A stretch of DNA of 64,000 bases from Plumapathes pennacea. Its lineage: Eukaryota > Cnidaria > Anthozoa > Antipatharia > Myriopathidae. Of this stretch, positions 36,701 to 49,359 are shown piece after piece. Position 1 is the stretch's first letter, and each line of letters begins with the position of its first letter. The notes below the pieces were generated by a model. That model saw only the letters and a program-made list of their open reading frames with translations. It was not told the origin of the DNA and ran no database searches. A program made the position numbers and the translations under genes. Where the stretch lies: assembly GCA_964036295.1 (NCBI GenBank), contig OZ038470.1, forward strand, positions 1,973,501 to 2,037,500, read 5' to 3'.

Positions 36701-38157
36701 ACAAAAGTCATACAAACTACTGTGGGGCAAGAGCAATATTTCTTTCTTATAACCAAAACCAAAGGTACCACAGTCATGAAATATGACAATGTAGCAGTGT
36801 AAAAGAATGCCTTTAAAATTTAAATGGAACTATATTATATGGAACTTATATAGAGCTAAAGTAAACTATACTGAAACTTACATGGATGCATGAAAAGTCC
36901 AGAGACTCAGATGATTCAGATAACCCAGAGGTCTGAAAAAGAAGAAAAAATAAATAAATAGAATATACTTATATTTCCATCTTATTTATAATTCACACAA
37001 GTAAGTGACATATTCTAACAGTAGAACTAACAAAGAGAAAATCTCAGGTTCTTTCACAGTTGACTGTAAAATCATCAAGATTTGTTCAAGAGATAGGCTT
37101 GAGAAAGTTACATGTCAGTCTTTATAATTTCAAAATATAAAAGCTGGGTGGGGTTAGTATTTATCCCAAACCTGTAGTTTCAAAATCAGCTGCCTCCACT
37201 ATAACTATATAGTTTACATCAGTTGTGGCTTTTCTGAAATATCCAAGATTAAATTGCATCATGTATATATGTATTAAATATAGAAAAAAGACATGAGGAG
37301 CTATGCTCAGGATAATGAAAGAATATTTGTTACAAACAATAACAAATATTCCCTTTTATAGTAATTCGTAGAAGCAAACACACTTATTATTTTCAGGTGT
37401 ACATTATTTTATGTAAATTGATCTACAAATTAGTGCAAGTGCCTCGAGCAACGTCAGGTCAAACAAAAGTTCATTAGTAAATTGAAAGGCTTTCGTTTGC
37501 CCTTGTATTTTAGCTTCGCGTTTCTCTTCAAGTTCTTCGGCGTTAATAAATCCATATGTGTACCTTCTAAAAGAATGCTCGATAAACGCTTTAATTAGAC
37601 AGCATATCGTTGAACAAACACTCTCATTTTCAGTATGAACACTATAAAATTATCATATTCTCTCTATCTTTAATAGCGTCTTCCTGAGAAAAAGAAATAT
37701 TCTAGAGTCGGAGTATCAAATTGTCGGTACGATAGCAGTAATTCAAGCCGTTTGAATTTCTGGAGTGTGAACTTGGCCCAGTGGTCACAAAAAGGAAGAT
37801 GGAACATTCGCGCACGTTTTGATTCTTCGTGTAGAAGCTATGAGAATTTTTGTAACCCCAAAGCCCGTTACGTACTTTCCTTTATTGCATTTTGGTTACA
37901 GTCACTACCGTTTTGCACCAAAAAAACCATCTATGCCGTTCGAGTTTACATTAATTTATACAGCGAACGTCAAGAGATTTCCACAAATACATAAATAGCG
38001 ATGCACAGCTGATGTATAAACCCGTGAAAATATTCCACAAATAAAAGTTATATATCATAGAAGATAAACGTTATGTGAAACTTGAGTAGAGTAAAGATAA
38101 AGCAGTATTTACCTCACAATCCGATGGAGACACTGCACTCTCTTGCTTGTCAGCCAT
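25650..38157 (-). CDS. PH and PDZ domain scaffold protein, tamalin/CYTIP-like PDZ plus coiled coil (about 1275 residues)
   Basis: Twenty-four exons join in phase: 38157-38113, 36932-36882, 36438-36388, 36007-35945, 35478-35410, 35313-35242, 34910-34777, 34651-34606, 34403-34388, 33908-33858, 33517-33448, 33029-32983, 32599-32532, 32403-32316, 31727-30879, 30669-30550, 30459-30436, 29666-29624, 28908-28821, 28592-28493, 28146-28053, 27746-27680, 27465-27399, 27154-25650. The start is MADKQESAVSPSDCE. Residues ~33-170 read as a PH domain (WGYLNC; CWVDLCGSTLRLYR; KHVFKLSLAG; YLFQAPSKSSLYRWISKIEE). Residues ~300-350 may be SH3-like. Residues ~645-740 are a PDZ domain (GGFGFTLQ carboxylate loop, PAYMAGLRPGD), followed by LKILKAKLGEKETEFDELSK, matching the tail of tamalin (GRASP) and CYTIP. 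The last exon encodes a ~500-residue Ser-rich, probably disordered C-terminus ending KKQWKPPAK. Known tamalin/CYTIP scaffold cytohesins and receptors at membranes; a similar role here is inference. The PH domain is not part of vertebrate tamalin/CYTIP. Confidence 0.9.
27751..27785. repeat. (AAC)n microsatellite at an intron acceptor
   Basis: About eleven AAC units (GTT on the minus strand) lie just upstream of the acceptor of exon 27746-27680 of the PH-PDZ gene. They supply part of its T-rich tract. Confidence 0.9.
29421..29580. repeat. degenerate ATC/CAT trinucleotide repeat in an intron
   Basis: Imperfect ATCATC/ATGATC units fill part of the intron between exons 29666-29624 and 28908-28821 of the PH-PDZ gene. 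Open frames on both strands are compositional. Confidence 0.85.
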
Positions 38158-38731
38158 GTTTTGTAGGCATACTCCTAATTTGGGTTTAATATCCCGTGGA
38201 GGAAGAGGAATATGACCCAGCCTCTTTTTCACGACCAAACCTCTTCCGTTTTACGTCAAATTACTTCCGTTTGGAGTTTTTGCAGGGCAATACTCACTCG
38301 TTGATTAAACAAGCGGTCTATTTGCAGCTCTGATTAAATCGTTTCGCTTTCTGACATTTTTGTTTTATTTACTCAACTATATGAAGTGTGATAGGCCAAA
38401 ACAAAAATACAACCTCAGAAACATGAAGTCTTAGGCAGCCAGAGAAACAAACAATATAATACCAAGACACGGACAGTTAACTAATATAAACTTAGACATA
38501 GACATACTGTATGAGAAAAAAGATAGACAGACAGACAAACCAACAAATCATATAAAAAAAGTAGCAACAACTTTTAAAATGATCAATTTAATCATCAATA
38601 AATGAATGATATTTAATAAAATGTTTGCACAAATGTAATAAATAATAAATTGTAATTTTCAAAGATATACAAAGCTAACATTGGCTTGCTCTGTCATAAT
38701 GTTTTATTTTTATTTTGTTATGATTCTCTGG

Positions 38732-38733
<2 letters not shown>

Positions 38734-38774
<41 letters not shown>
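38734..38774. repeat. poly(T) tract of 41 bases downstream of TMEM41A
   Basis: An uninterrupted T run follows (in the minus-strand sense) the TMEM41A stop codon by about 75 bases and so reads as poly(A) on the sense strand. It could be a homopolymer microsatellite in the 3' UTR. AATAAA-like hexamers (TTTATT on plus) lie just beyond at about 38703-38712. Confidence 0.85.
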
Positions 38775-38776
<2 letters not shown>

Positions 38777-38850
38777 CCCATCCCTCTTTCCTGGTTCTGG
38801 GGCAACTGAGTCAGATTCACAAACAAGTTCTATGCAGAGAATTGTTTTGT

Positions 38851-40985
<2,135 letters not shown>

Positions 40986-41100
40986 TATTGCATAAGGATA
41001 TTAAAGATCACCGGTCGAGTACGTCACGAACTGTGAGCAAAGTTCGGGCGCCATTTTGACCGTTTATCAAGAGACCTGGACGCCAGAACACCGCGGCAAA

Positions 41101-41523
41101 ACGTCTGCGCATGCTTGGTTTTTGTTTCTTTCAAGTTGCGGTCGAGTTTCACGTGTAGTTTGCGGCTCCGAAATGCGTTTGTCCGTTGCGGAATTTCCCC
41201 CCCTTCCCCTCCTCCCCCTCCACAGCTTTTTCTTCGCCCATTCTCAGCCTCGTTCCAAGGGCCATCAGGGCCACTTGTGAAACTCGACCGCAACTTGAAA
41301 GAAACAAAAACCAAGCATGCGCAGACGTTGGCCCTGATGGCCCTTGGAACGAGGCTGAGAATGGGCGAAGAAAAAGCTGTGGAGGGGGAGGAGGGGAAGA
41401 GGGGGGAGGAGGGGAAGGGGGGGGGGGGGGGGGGGGGGGGGGAGCGGTGGAAATTCCGCAACAGACAAACGCAAGTTGCGGTCGAGTTTCACAAACGCAT
41501 TTCGGAGCCGCAAACTACACGTT
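41101..41523. repeat. complex inverted repeat (L1-L2-L1'-L2') with G/C runs upstream of TMEM41A
   Basis: L1 (41101-41151, containing CAAGTTGCGGTCGAGTTTCA) recurs exactly inverted at 41277-41328. L2 (41152-41272, from GTGTAGTTTGCGGCTCCG to CCATCAGGGCC) recurs inverted over 41329-41523. The second L2 is expanded by a run of about 25 G around 41417-41441. A 19-base piece of L1 is inserted directly at 41473-41492. The order shows it is not a simple palindrome. Confidence 0.85.
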
Positions 41524-41694
41524 AAACTACATTTTAATCCAATATAATAGCCAAATACTGTTGTGGTTGAGCACTGGGGACCTGTATCTGTAATACTGTA
41601 CAGTTCGATGCGACTTGGAGCACGCGTGAAAGCTACCGACGGTCTCGTGGCTATCTCTTTATGACTTGAAGTGGCTTTTTAGGTTTATTCACGT

Positions 41695-42559
41695 TTTTGA
41701 CCGTTTTGCGGGCCGTAGAAAGGATTTCGGGTTTTGCCGCCATGTTTGGAGCAACAAATCATACAGGAGGGGTACCTAGGGGGGGGGGGGGGGGGGTGCT
41801 CCCATATAATGGCGGGAATAGTCATTTAAAGGACACCTTGGTTATAAAAGTTCTTTCCAGTCCCCTGCATAAAATGTACGAAAATGCAAGTCTAAAAATA
41901 GCCTGGCCTCTGAGTATGACTGTTATGAAATGCTGAACAGAAACCTGAGCATCACAATTAGGCACCAGCCACCTGCATTCAATGCTTTATTCACTATCAT
42001 CATTGGAGCATCTTTGATCACCATCATTTTTATTTTAGTATCATTTACCTTCATGCACTAAACATTTTATCATCTTTCACAATCGATCATTTTTACCTGG
42101 GCTAGGGGTTTACATCTGACAATAATATATTATTATCTTTAAATATATAAATGTAAACTGCCACTATTTGCAGAAATTTAGATACAGTATAACAGAATTA
42201 AGTCAATATTCCAATTTATATTATATCTAAAAAAAACCCTGAAGGTAAGATTTTTTCTGAAAACATGAAAAACGAAGCAACAAGAAATATTCATCTGGGT
42301 GATATTGAATCAGAGCTGTTTTCAGATAAAAATAGAAAGTAATCGTGTGATTGCTTACATCATTGGTTTTGCATTTGTTATGCTTTCTGACAATTTGGTC
42401 AAAAACAAGTTCACTGTGCAGCAGCATTCTTAGCCAATCAAGAGCAAAAACAAAACTTGTTTACGACATTCTCACATGAAAAAGAAAGTCACCATGACAT
42501 GTTCTTACACTGCTGATTGTAATTTTCTTTAACGGAAAACTGAACACTATTACTTGGCT
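41695..42559. other. intergenic stretch with a G-run module; no gene seen
   Basis: At 41779-41796 a G run is followed by TGCTCCCATATAATGG, the same module as at 49750. The rest is AT-rich sequence without spliceable open frames. Confidence 0.5.
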
Positions 42560-42848
42560 AATAACATGCATACAATAATTTCTGCATTCTGATTGGCTGA
42601 GCACACGTCAATTTATCCCAAACAGTGCAAAAATGTGAAATTAACAGTGCAGAAAATATGAAATTTGAAATTAAAAATTGCCGACAGCTGGCACACGTAC
42701 TTTTGAAGCCAAACAAAACAAAAGGGCATGTTTTCATTCCTCAGGACAATTCCAATTGTTTGTGAGAAAACAAAGTTCTTGAGAGACACTTGAGTTGTAA
42801 CAAAATTGAACAAAATTGTGCGACGTAAATTATTGTATGCATGTTATT
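42560..42848. mobile_element. MITE-like element with 22-bp terminal inverted repeats
   Basis: The left end AATAACATGCATACAATAAT (42560 onward, 22 bases in all) is perfectly inverted at 42827-42848. The 289-bp interior has no credible coding frame. The identical termini suggest a non-autonomous DNA transposon. The target duplication is not clear. Confidence 0.8.
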
Positions 42849-42857
42849 AACAAGTTA

Positions 42858-43007
42858 TAATCACATGATTTCTCATGCAATTTTGGAATAAATAACCACA
42901 AGTAAATTTTTCAAAGACCACAAACTGCACTCGTGCAATTTTGTGGTCTTTAAAAAATTTACTCATGCTAATTTATTCCAAATTGCACTCGAAATCATGC
43001 GATTACA
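42858..43007. repeat. near-perfect 150-bp palindrome (foldback)
   Basis: Two ~75-base arms (each containing GTAAATTTTT, AAAGACCACAAA and GGAATAAAT in inverted order) meet at about 42931 with almost no loop. They are roughly 85 percent identical. It lies ten bases from the preceding MITE. Confidence 0.85.
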
Positions 43008-43177
43008 TACACTAATAAATTCTGATTGGTTGAAAAACATGTTTCAGCCTCTGTAATTGCTATGGCTTTTACAGTGATTCAAATACAGCTCTATAATAAT
43101 TTGCAATAATAAATCCTGCTTTATACATTTTATAAGTTTGCTGATACTGTATGACATCCATGAATATATTCTAACAG

Positions 43178-46100
43178 TTACTGCACGCCTAGAGGATGTG
43201 CCTGGACAGTGTCTTTTTTATCTTCTGGCCGGCTGATTGACTGATGCACAAACACCACTGTATTTCCATTCTTGCATGTAGCTCCTTAAATAAAAGGGGG
43301 TCATTGCATCAAGGCACAACCATGAAACATCAAAACATGCATTTTTTAACAAAAACAAAACTGAACCTAAATTTTCTCACTAGGTGTTGCTATTAGAACT
43401 ACAGCAAACAGCTTTTGTACATGATACTAACACTATGTTGTTTATGCACAAATGTCATACATTGCAAATTAAAATAAATGGCCATGATTTGCAAACAATT
43501 AAGTGCCTCTCTTCCCTTCCCCCATTTTAGACTTATGGTAATATTGTTTTTTGAATATTTAAGATGATTTTTCCCCATGTTTTTACCTGTTTGGTTAATG
43601 CACTTGTCCACAGTCACTATCTGGCACAGATGCGGAGCAACCAATCACCGGCCTCAAGGATCTCCTAATAATAATCTTTATCAAAAAGATGTCATTCTGA
43701 AACAAGAAACAACACTCCAATCATATTCGGGCTTCATACAATCTTTGAACGACAACAGAACTAAGAAACCAAGTACTAAGCAAGATGCGAACCTTACACA
43801 ATCATGAAACAAACAAATATAAATCACTGGTACCTGAAGGGTAAATCCTTGCACGGTAAAATCCTTAATTTCGCTTGACAAGAACTAAATCCTGAACGAT
43901 AACACTGCTCTCTGCAAAAAAGTGTAAACATAGGTGATGACAACAACGTCAACTCACGTCATCAACAACGAAGAAAAACATGGCGCTGAAATGAATGCAA
44001 CGAGCATTCTGAAATATCTAGCAATGGTGAGCTTAGTTGACCTGGCCAATAGCGATACTGAACTGCAATAGACGAAGAAACTAAACTGAATTACCACGGA
44101 CGAAGGTAATCAATTGCTCAATACTCGATCGTTCAGAAACATCAAAATGTAATGTCAGAAACTGTTCACAACACTATCCAAGATTGGCCCTATAACAATT
44201 TCAAATTAAAAATTGATGCCCCACTTTGTAATATTGTTCTTTACCAGGAAGTATGGAGCCAGCTTTTTTCTAGCACACAAGCCTAGTGCAAGTTCTGGGA
44301 TCTGCCCATCTAGCCTTGACAAAAAATGAAGAATACATTATTAATTATCAGAAATAGAAATCTTAGGAACTAAATTTAACTTTGAAAAAATAGTAACTTG
44401 GGCAGTGACTGATCACACGAAGTGGATAACTTGGCAGGTGTCCTACATATCAGTGATTTAATTATTCTACTAGCGATGTGATCTTGTAGTGATTTTTATT
44501 TTGTCTATATCATCATGTATATCATCACCCACCTGACACAAAACTCCAGGAAAGTAGGAAGTCACTGCAGCCGTATGCTCAGGAAAGAACTGCTTGAAAA
44601 ACTCTAAAATCTGTGGAATAAAATGATGCACTAGTCAAGTGGACTTTATGGGTACATTGGTATTCAACAAACTATGTGGGGTACTTGCAAAGACCTCAAC
44701 AGAGATTTAAGAACCCATAGGTTACCACCCTTCTCAGCATGCATGTCCTCAGCAAACAGGCCTGCCAATTCTAAAGTAACTAATAGTTCATAACTCAACC
44801 CCCCTAATGGGCCATGCCCAATGCTGCCTGGCCCTAAAGCATGCTAAAGATGCAAATTATGGGTGTATGGTAGCTTGAAATTTGGACTTACTGTACCTTC
44901 TTTCCATCAGTTCCTTTCTTTTAACCATCATCTGAAGGGCAAGGCCAACACAGCTTTCAACACCATCTCTGTTAAATGGAAATTCTCTCTTTTGGGAACT
45001 TGTCCCTTATTTGTTTGTTTAATTTATTCAATTTGTTTAATTTATGCAATTCGTTTAATTTATTCAATTTGTTTAATTTATTCAATTTATTTGATTTATT
45101 AATAAATTCATTTATTCATTGTATGAATAAATGAATAATTAAATTAATGCATACATGAATGAATGAATCAATTCTGAATAAATCAATTTTGACTGGCCCC
45201 ATGGAACTATGGGTGTAAGGTATTTAAAATTTGGACTTAATTAGATCAATTCATTCACTTATACATTACTTAATCATTCATTTATTCTTTTGTTCATTTC
45301 TTTACTTATTTTTCTTTATTCCTTTATTTATACATAAAATAATAATAAATAAATAAATAAATAAACAAAATAAATAAATAAAATAAATAATAATTTTATT
45401 GTATTCATTATTATGGCGCCATGGTTAGGGTTAAGTAGTGTTAGAGTCAGGGTTACGGTTAGTTAGGGTTACGGTTATGGGTTATGGGTTAGGAATGGGG
45501 CATCCTGTTGGGGGAGGGGGCCTGGGATGGTGGAAGTACACCAAGGGAGGTGACGGTTGCACAACCACGTTCACGGTCATCCCAGGCCCCCTCTCCCACC
45601 CCTCCCCTCAAATCCCATCCCCCCCAAATCCCCTGTACAACCCAGTACCTATCCACCTACCCTCCGACCAACAGCCAACCCCACTGAAGGAGGAAGAATG
45701 CAGATGAATATCAGCGAGGAGATAGACAGGAAGAGAGTCAAAACAGGGCCCTGAGGGGGCCGTGGATGCATTGCCTCCCCTCTGATGAGTTGTAGGAGTA
45801 AGATGAGAGAGTTAGGGCTAGAATGGGGAGAATTGGCCAAAGCAGTGGTACGCATAACAACCCTCTCAATGAGTTAAATGGGTGGACCACCCCTCGGCGA
45901 CGAGATCTGGAGCTGCAAGTAGTCCTTTGTAGAGGATGGCACCCTCCATCCGGAGTAATTGCAAATGCGACTTGGCGGCAGAGACCCCCCCATACAGAGG
46001 TGCCATCTACTGTTGTTGAGGTCTATGTTGCCTGTAAGCCGACCAGTCTCAAGTCACCTGCCCATTCTTCTCATTTTGAGGATTGAAATGCGTACCATTG

Positions 46101-48910
46101 CTTTGGCCAATTCTCCCCATTCTAGTCCTAACTCTCTCACCTAACTCCTACAACTCACCAGAGGGAAAACAATGTACCCATGGTCTCCTTAGAGTCCTGT
46201 TTCAAATCTCTTCCTGCCTACCCCTTCGCCAACATTCACCTGCACCCTTCCTCCTTCAGCAGAGTTGACTGATGGTCATCATCAGGTTGGTGGGAAGGCA
46301 CACAATGATCATACAGGGGACGAGGGACTTGAGGGGACATAGAAGAACATATAGTTAGAAAGAGAACAATGGATGATGATATTGGAAGAGAGCCTGGAAC
46401 AGTATGCTGGAGGAATGTCCACAACGGTCAGCCTGAAACAGTCTGCAGGAAGTCAGCCTAGAAGAGTCGGTCTGCAACAGTCTGGAGGAAGTCAGCCTGG
46501 AACAGTCTGCAGCAGCTGGAGGAGAGCATCTGGCTATAGTTGGGAGAAAAGGAAACATAGGGTAAGACACAGCATAAAATAATATTGTTATGTATGAAAA
46601 CTGAGCATTGGTACTTACAAAAATAGAATAAAATAGGGGAGAATTATATTATGTATTTTTATGCAGTGTTGTATCCAGAATTTCAAAATTTAGGGGTCCA
46701 AGTAGGACTGCGTAAATCGGGCTTTACCGAGGCGCCATCAGTGGTGAAGGATCAGCGTCGGTTTTCTGCTTAGCGGGTCGCATTTCGAAGAGTCACTTGT
46801 CAATTACTTTTTCTTTACTTGCTGGAGTTTTTTGCATCCAAATTGAGATTTGTGCGTCCCAGGACGCAATGATGCGTTCTGGATACAACACTGTTTATAC
46901 TTTCCATGATAAAGCACAACAACATTGATAGTGAAAAAAAAAGCTAAATAAGGTGACCTTAACTCGAGAAGATAAAATACATGTTATACACATCATGCTA
47001 CAGTATACTTAGAACCTACACATGAACAAGTTTACCAAATAGTTCATCTGAATCGGAAAAGTTTCAATCACCAGAAAAAAATTACAAAATTATAAAAAAC
47101 ATTCAATTTTGAATTTCAAGGAGTTCAGACTTCCACAGCAGTGAATTGCAAAAAAACTGCTTGCCCGGTGTCGGGCATATTTATCAAAGACCATGATATT
47201 CCAGCCTGGGCTGCATCTAAACTAAATACATGCATAAGAAAACTATGCCATTCTTCTTTTGGTCGAGTTTCAAGTTGAATAAATCTAAGTGAAATCTGAT
47301 ACACTTGTTGACATATACTTATGGTTATGGTCAATCGTATTCACTTTTGAATTATTCTTCTTCCAGTTGTGTACAGTTCTTTTTTTATTTATTTATTTAT
47401 TTATTTGTTTGTTTGTTTGTTTTTTTTTGCTGGCAAAAATTAAGCAAAGCAAAGCAAATATAATCAAATGATAGAAATGTATTTTGACAAGTTTGAGTCG
47501 CTCCAGGCTGTCACGAAATGGTAAACTTTGACCTAAGCTTCTCAAACAACTGAGAATTTGCCAAAACCTCAGTGAAAATGGTTCTGAAATGCAGGAGATC
47601 AACTGGCAATACATTTTGCAACAACTTCAATGATTAGCTGTTTCTGAACTGCGTTATTACAACACACCCTGCTGTTACAAAAGACCAGGAGCTAATTCAA
47701 CAAAACATTTACAAGTGTATTTTACAAGTTGGGTCAATTTCCCCACACGTTAAAACACACTTTAATTCAATACCATGACCAAGTCAGTTCCAGTTATACA
47801 ATTGAGACCCGTATCTGTAATGCTTTGCAAATTTTTGTCCGTTTGGAGTCCGTTTAGTGGTATTATGGTCCAGCTTGCAAAATACACGTGTAAAATGTTT
47901 ATTGAATTGGCCCCAAAATATGAAAAACTCGAAAGACGCAGTAAGTATTAACTTGAGTGTACAAGGGAAAAACGAGTGAAGGCCAAACAAACACTTGGTG
48001 TGATCAAAGTGACAAATGCGTCTTGCATAAATGACACGGAAGGAAACTTGAGCGTGCGCCTGAGAAGGCGAGATGAAAGAGATTTAGGTAATGGGGAGAC
48101 CGAGCCGACAAACAACAATTAACGACAGAACCCAAAAGTAAATTACCTGTAAGGGCCGCTGTAGCTTCGTTTGGCGTTGAGGCGGACACTTTGGAGGTGA
48201 ATTTCTTTCAAGGTGAATGCCTGATCTGCATTTAAATTTGCCGCTTCCATGCTCATGAATGATTGATGTCCAGGCATTCTGCGCGATGGGAAGTTGTGCA
48301 AGCAGAGAAGTATGTAAAAAGCATTGCAAAAGGTAAAAGAAAACAAAACATATAGGGAAAATAAAGTGGACAAGTATATGAAAAACTGAAGACGCAGGAA
48401 ATAACCTGAGAGTGGATATGCGATAAAGGAGAAACGAGTGAAGGCCAAACAGATTAATACGAGGGTGTGGTCAAGGTGTCAAATGCGTTTTGCATAAAAG
48501 ACACGGGAAGGAAACTTGAGCTCGCACATGGCCTGAGAAGGCGAGATGAAAGAGATCGAGGAAACGGGGAGAAGCGATAAACAATAACAACAGAACCCAA
48601 AACTAAATTACCTGTAAAAGGGAGCTTCGTTTAGGCGTGGAGCTGGACGCTTTGGGCCGCCTTGAATTGATGTGTTCTTCAGTTGCGAGCGAGGTGGATG
48701 ACCCAGTTGAGGGAGTCCGGAGAGCAAAGGCGTTTGGGACTCTGGAGGTTTCTTTCCTGCTGTAAGCCATTCCGAACTTTGGGAAACTTGAAAATCTTGA
48801 AAAGCGACAGCGAACGTTAACTCCACTCCCGTACCCGCCAACGCAACGAATGACCACGAAGCCAGGTTGCTCAGCCAAAGGTGGCCGCCCTGATTACCCA
48901 TAATGCTCAC
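43178..48910 (-). CDS. unidentified multi-exon gene; model partly uncertain
   Basis: Downstream exons join in phase: 44610-44529 (ILEFFKQFFPEHTAAVTSYF), 44309-44245 (GQIPELALGLCARKKLAPYF), 43620-43587 (IVTVDKCINQTG) and 43284-43178 (NGNTVVFVHQSISRPEDKK, ending at TAA). An upstream exon begins at 47284 (FIQLETRPKEEWHSFLMH). It can either splice from 47230 (donor GTATTT, phase 0) into 44610, or read on to a stop at 47125, so alternative ends are possible. Two candidate first exons end at 48612 and 48147 with GTAATT donors in the same phase and lie in a tandem duplication. I do not recognise the protein. The exon chain could instead be two genes. No signal peptide or membrane segment is evident in the shared part. 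RNA evidence is needed to fix the model. Confidence 0.4.
45010..45110. repeat. AT-rich tandem repeat, ~18-bp unit
   Basis: Units close to CAATTTGTTTAATTTATT repeat about five times. Downstream sequence (to about 45400) continues as ATTCATT/AATAAAT simple sequence. No gene seen. Confidence 0.8.
45420..45490. repeat. degenerate TTAGGG-like (telomere-type) repeat tract
   Basis: The tract reads as GGTTAGGGTTA followed by variants GGGTTACGGTTAG, GGTTATGGGTTATGGGTTAGG. It borders the left arm of the 45.55-46.35 kb inverted repeat. Confidence 0.6.
45550..46350. repeat. diverged long inverted repeat (~280-bp arms, ~220-bp spacer)
   Basis: The block with GGGGAGAATTGGCCAAAGCA at about 45825 is inverted at about 46101-46120. 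Homology continues outward through CTGAAGGAGGAAG (45685 and, inverted, about 46250). Arms show many transitions, so the element is old. Short frames in it are not convincing genes. Confidence 0.75.
46391..46528. repeat. short tandem repeats built on GTCAGCCTGGAACAGTCTG
   Basis: Imperfect ~25-45-bp units carrying CAGCCT(G/A)(G/A)AA and CAGTCTG(C/G)AG recur four to five times. Noncoding. Confidence 0.7.
47917..48680 (-). repeat. tandem duplication (~460-bp offset) including a candidate first exon
   Basis: Segments from 47917 (ATATGAAAAACTCGAAAGACG) and 48374 (ATATGAAAAACTGAAGACGC) share AACGAGTGAAGGCCAAAC, GCGAGATGAAAGAGAT, ACAGAACCCAAAA and the donor-proximal CGAAGCT...TTACAG|GTAATT. Both copies keep the donor and a frame with the same phase, but they have diverged by indels. 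Confidence 0.8.
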
Positions 48911-48939
48911 TGATTACCCATGATGCCGGTGCTCGCAAA

Positions 48940-49035
48940 GGAGTAAGAATGGGGCGAGGCGAAAGCTACGGAGCGGGGGGAGGGGGAGAGGCTGGGGAAA
49001 CTTCCGTAACAACGGACAAACGCATTTTGCACTCC
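48940..49035. repeat. diverged relative of the 41-kb L2 repeat
   Basis: AAGAATGGGGCGAGGCGAAAG, a G-rich run, and CAACGGACAAACGCATTT here match, in order, the right-hand L2 of the 41-kb element. It sits at the presumed 5' end of the unidentified gene. Confidence 0.6.
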
Positions 49036-49359
49036 TGGTTCTGCTAATCCTCATTACCCTGAATGCAGTTTTCCAGGGTCGGAGCTTTCGAGAGCCAGCC
49101 GGCAGCTGCCGGGCCGCGAAGAGCTGGCCTTCAAAACCACGGTCGGAGGAGGGCTGGGGGCGAGGCGCCGCGCAGCTTGTAGGTCAGTAATTAATAAAGT
49201 AATGAACTTCAAATTGTGAGATTTTGGTGCTTAAGTTTTTTAGTGTGCCTTAAGTTTTTTCAAGAACCCGACCGGAAGTTGAGATTTAGAAAATACTAAA
49301 GCTTTGAGTGGGATGCCAGCCGTGCATTTTGGCGGGAAACCGTACAGCCGTGCGTGCAC

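Noticed and set aside
41024-41593. Several overlapping 70-145 codon frames on both strands
   Set aside because: They lie in the inverted repeat with G runs upstream of TMEM41A and are open on both strands by composition.
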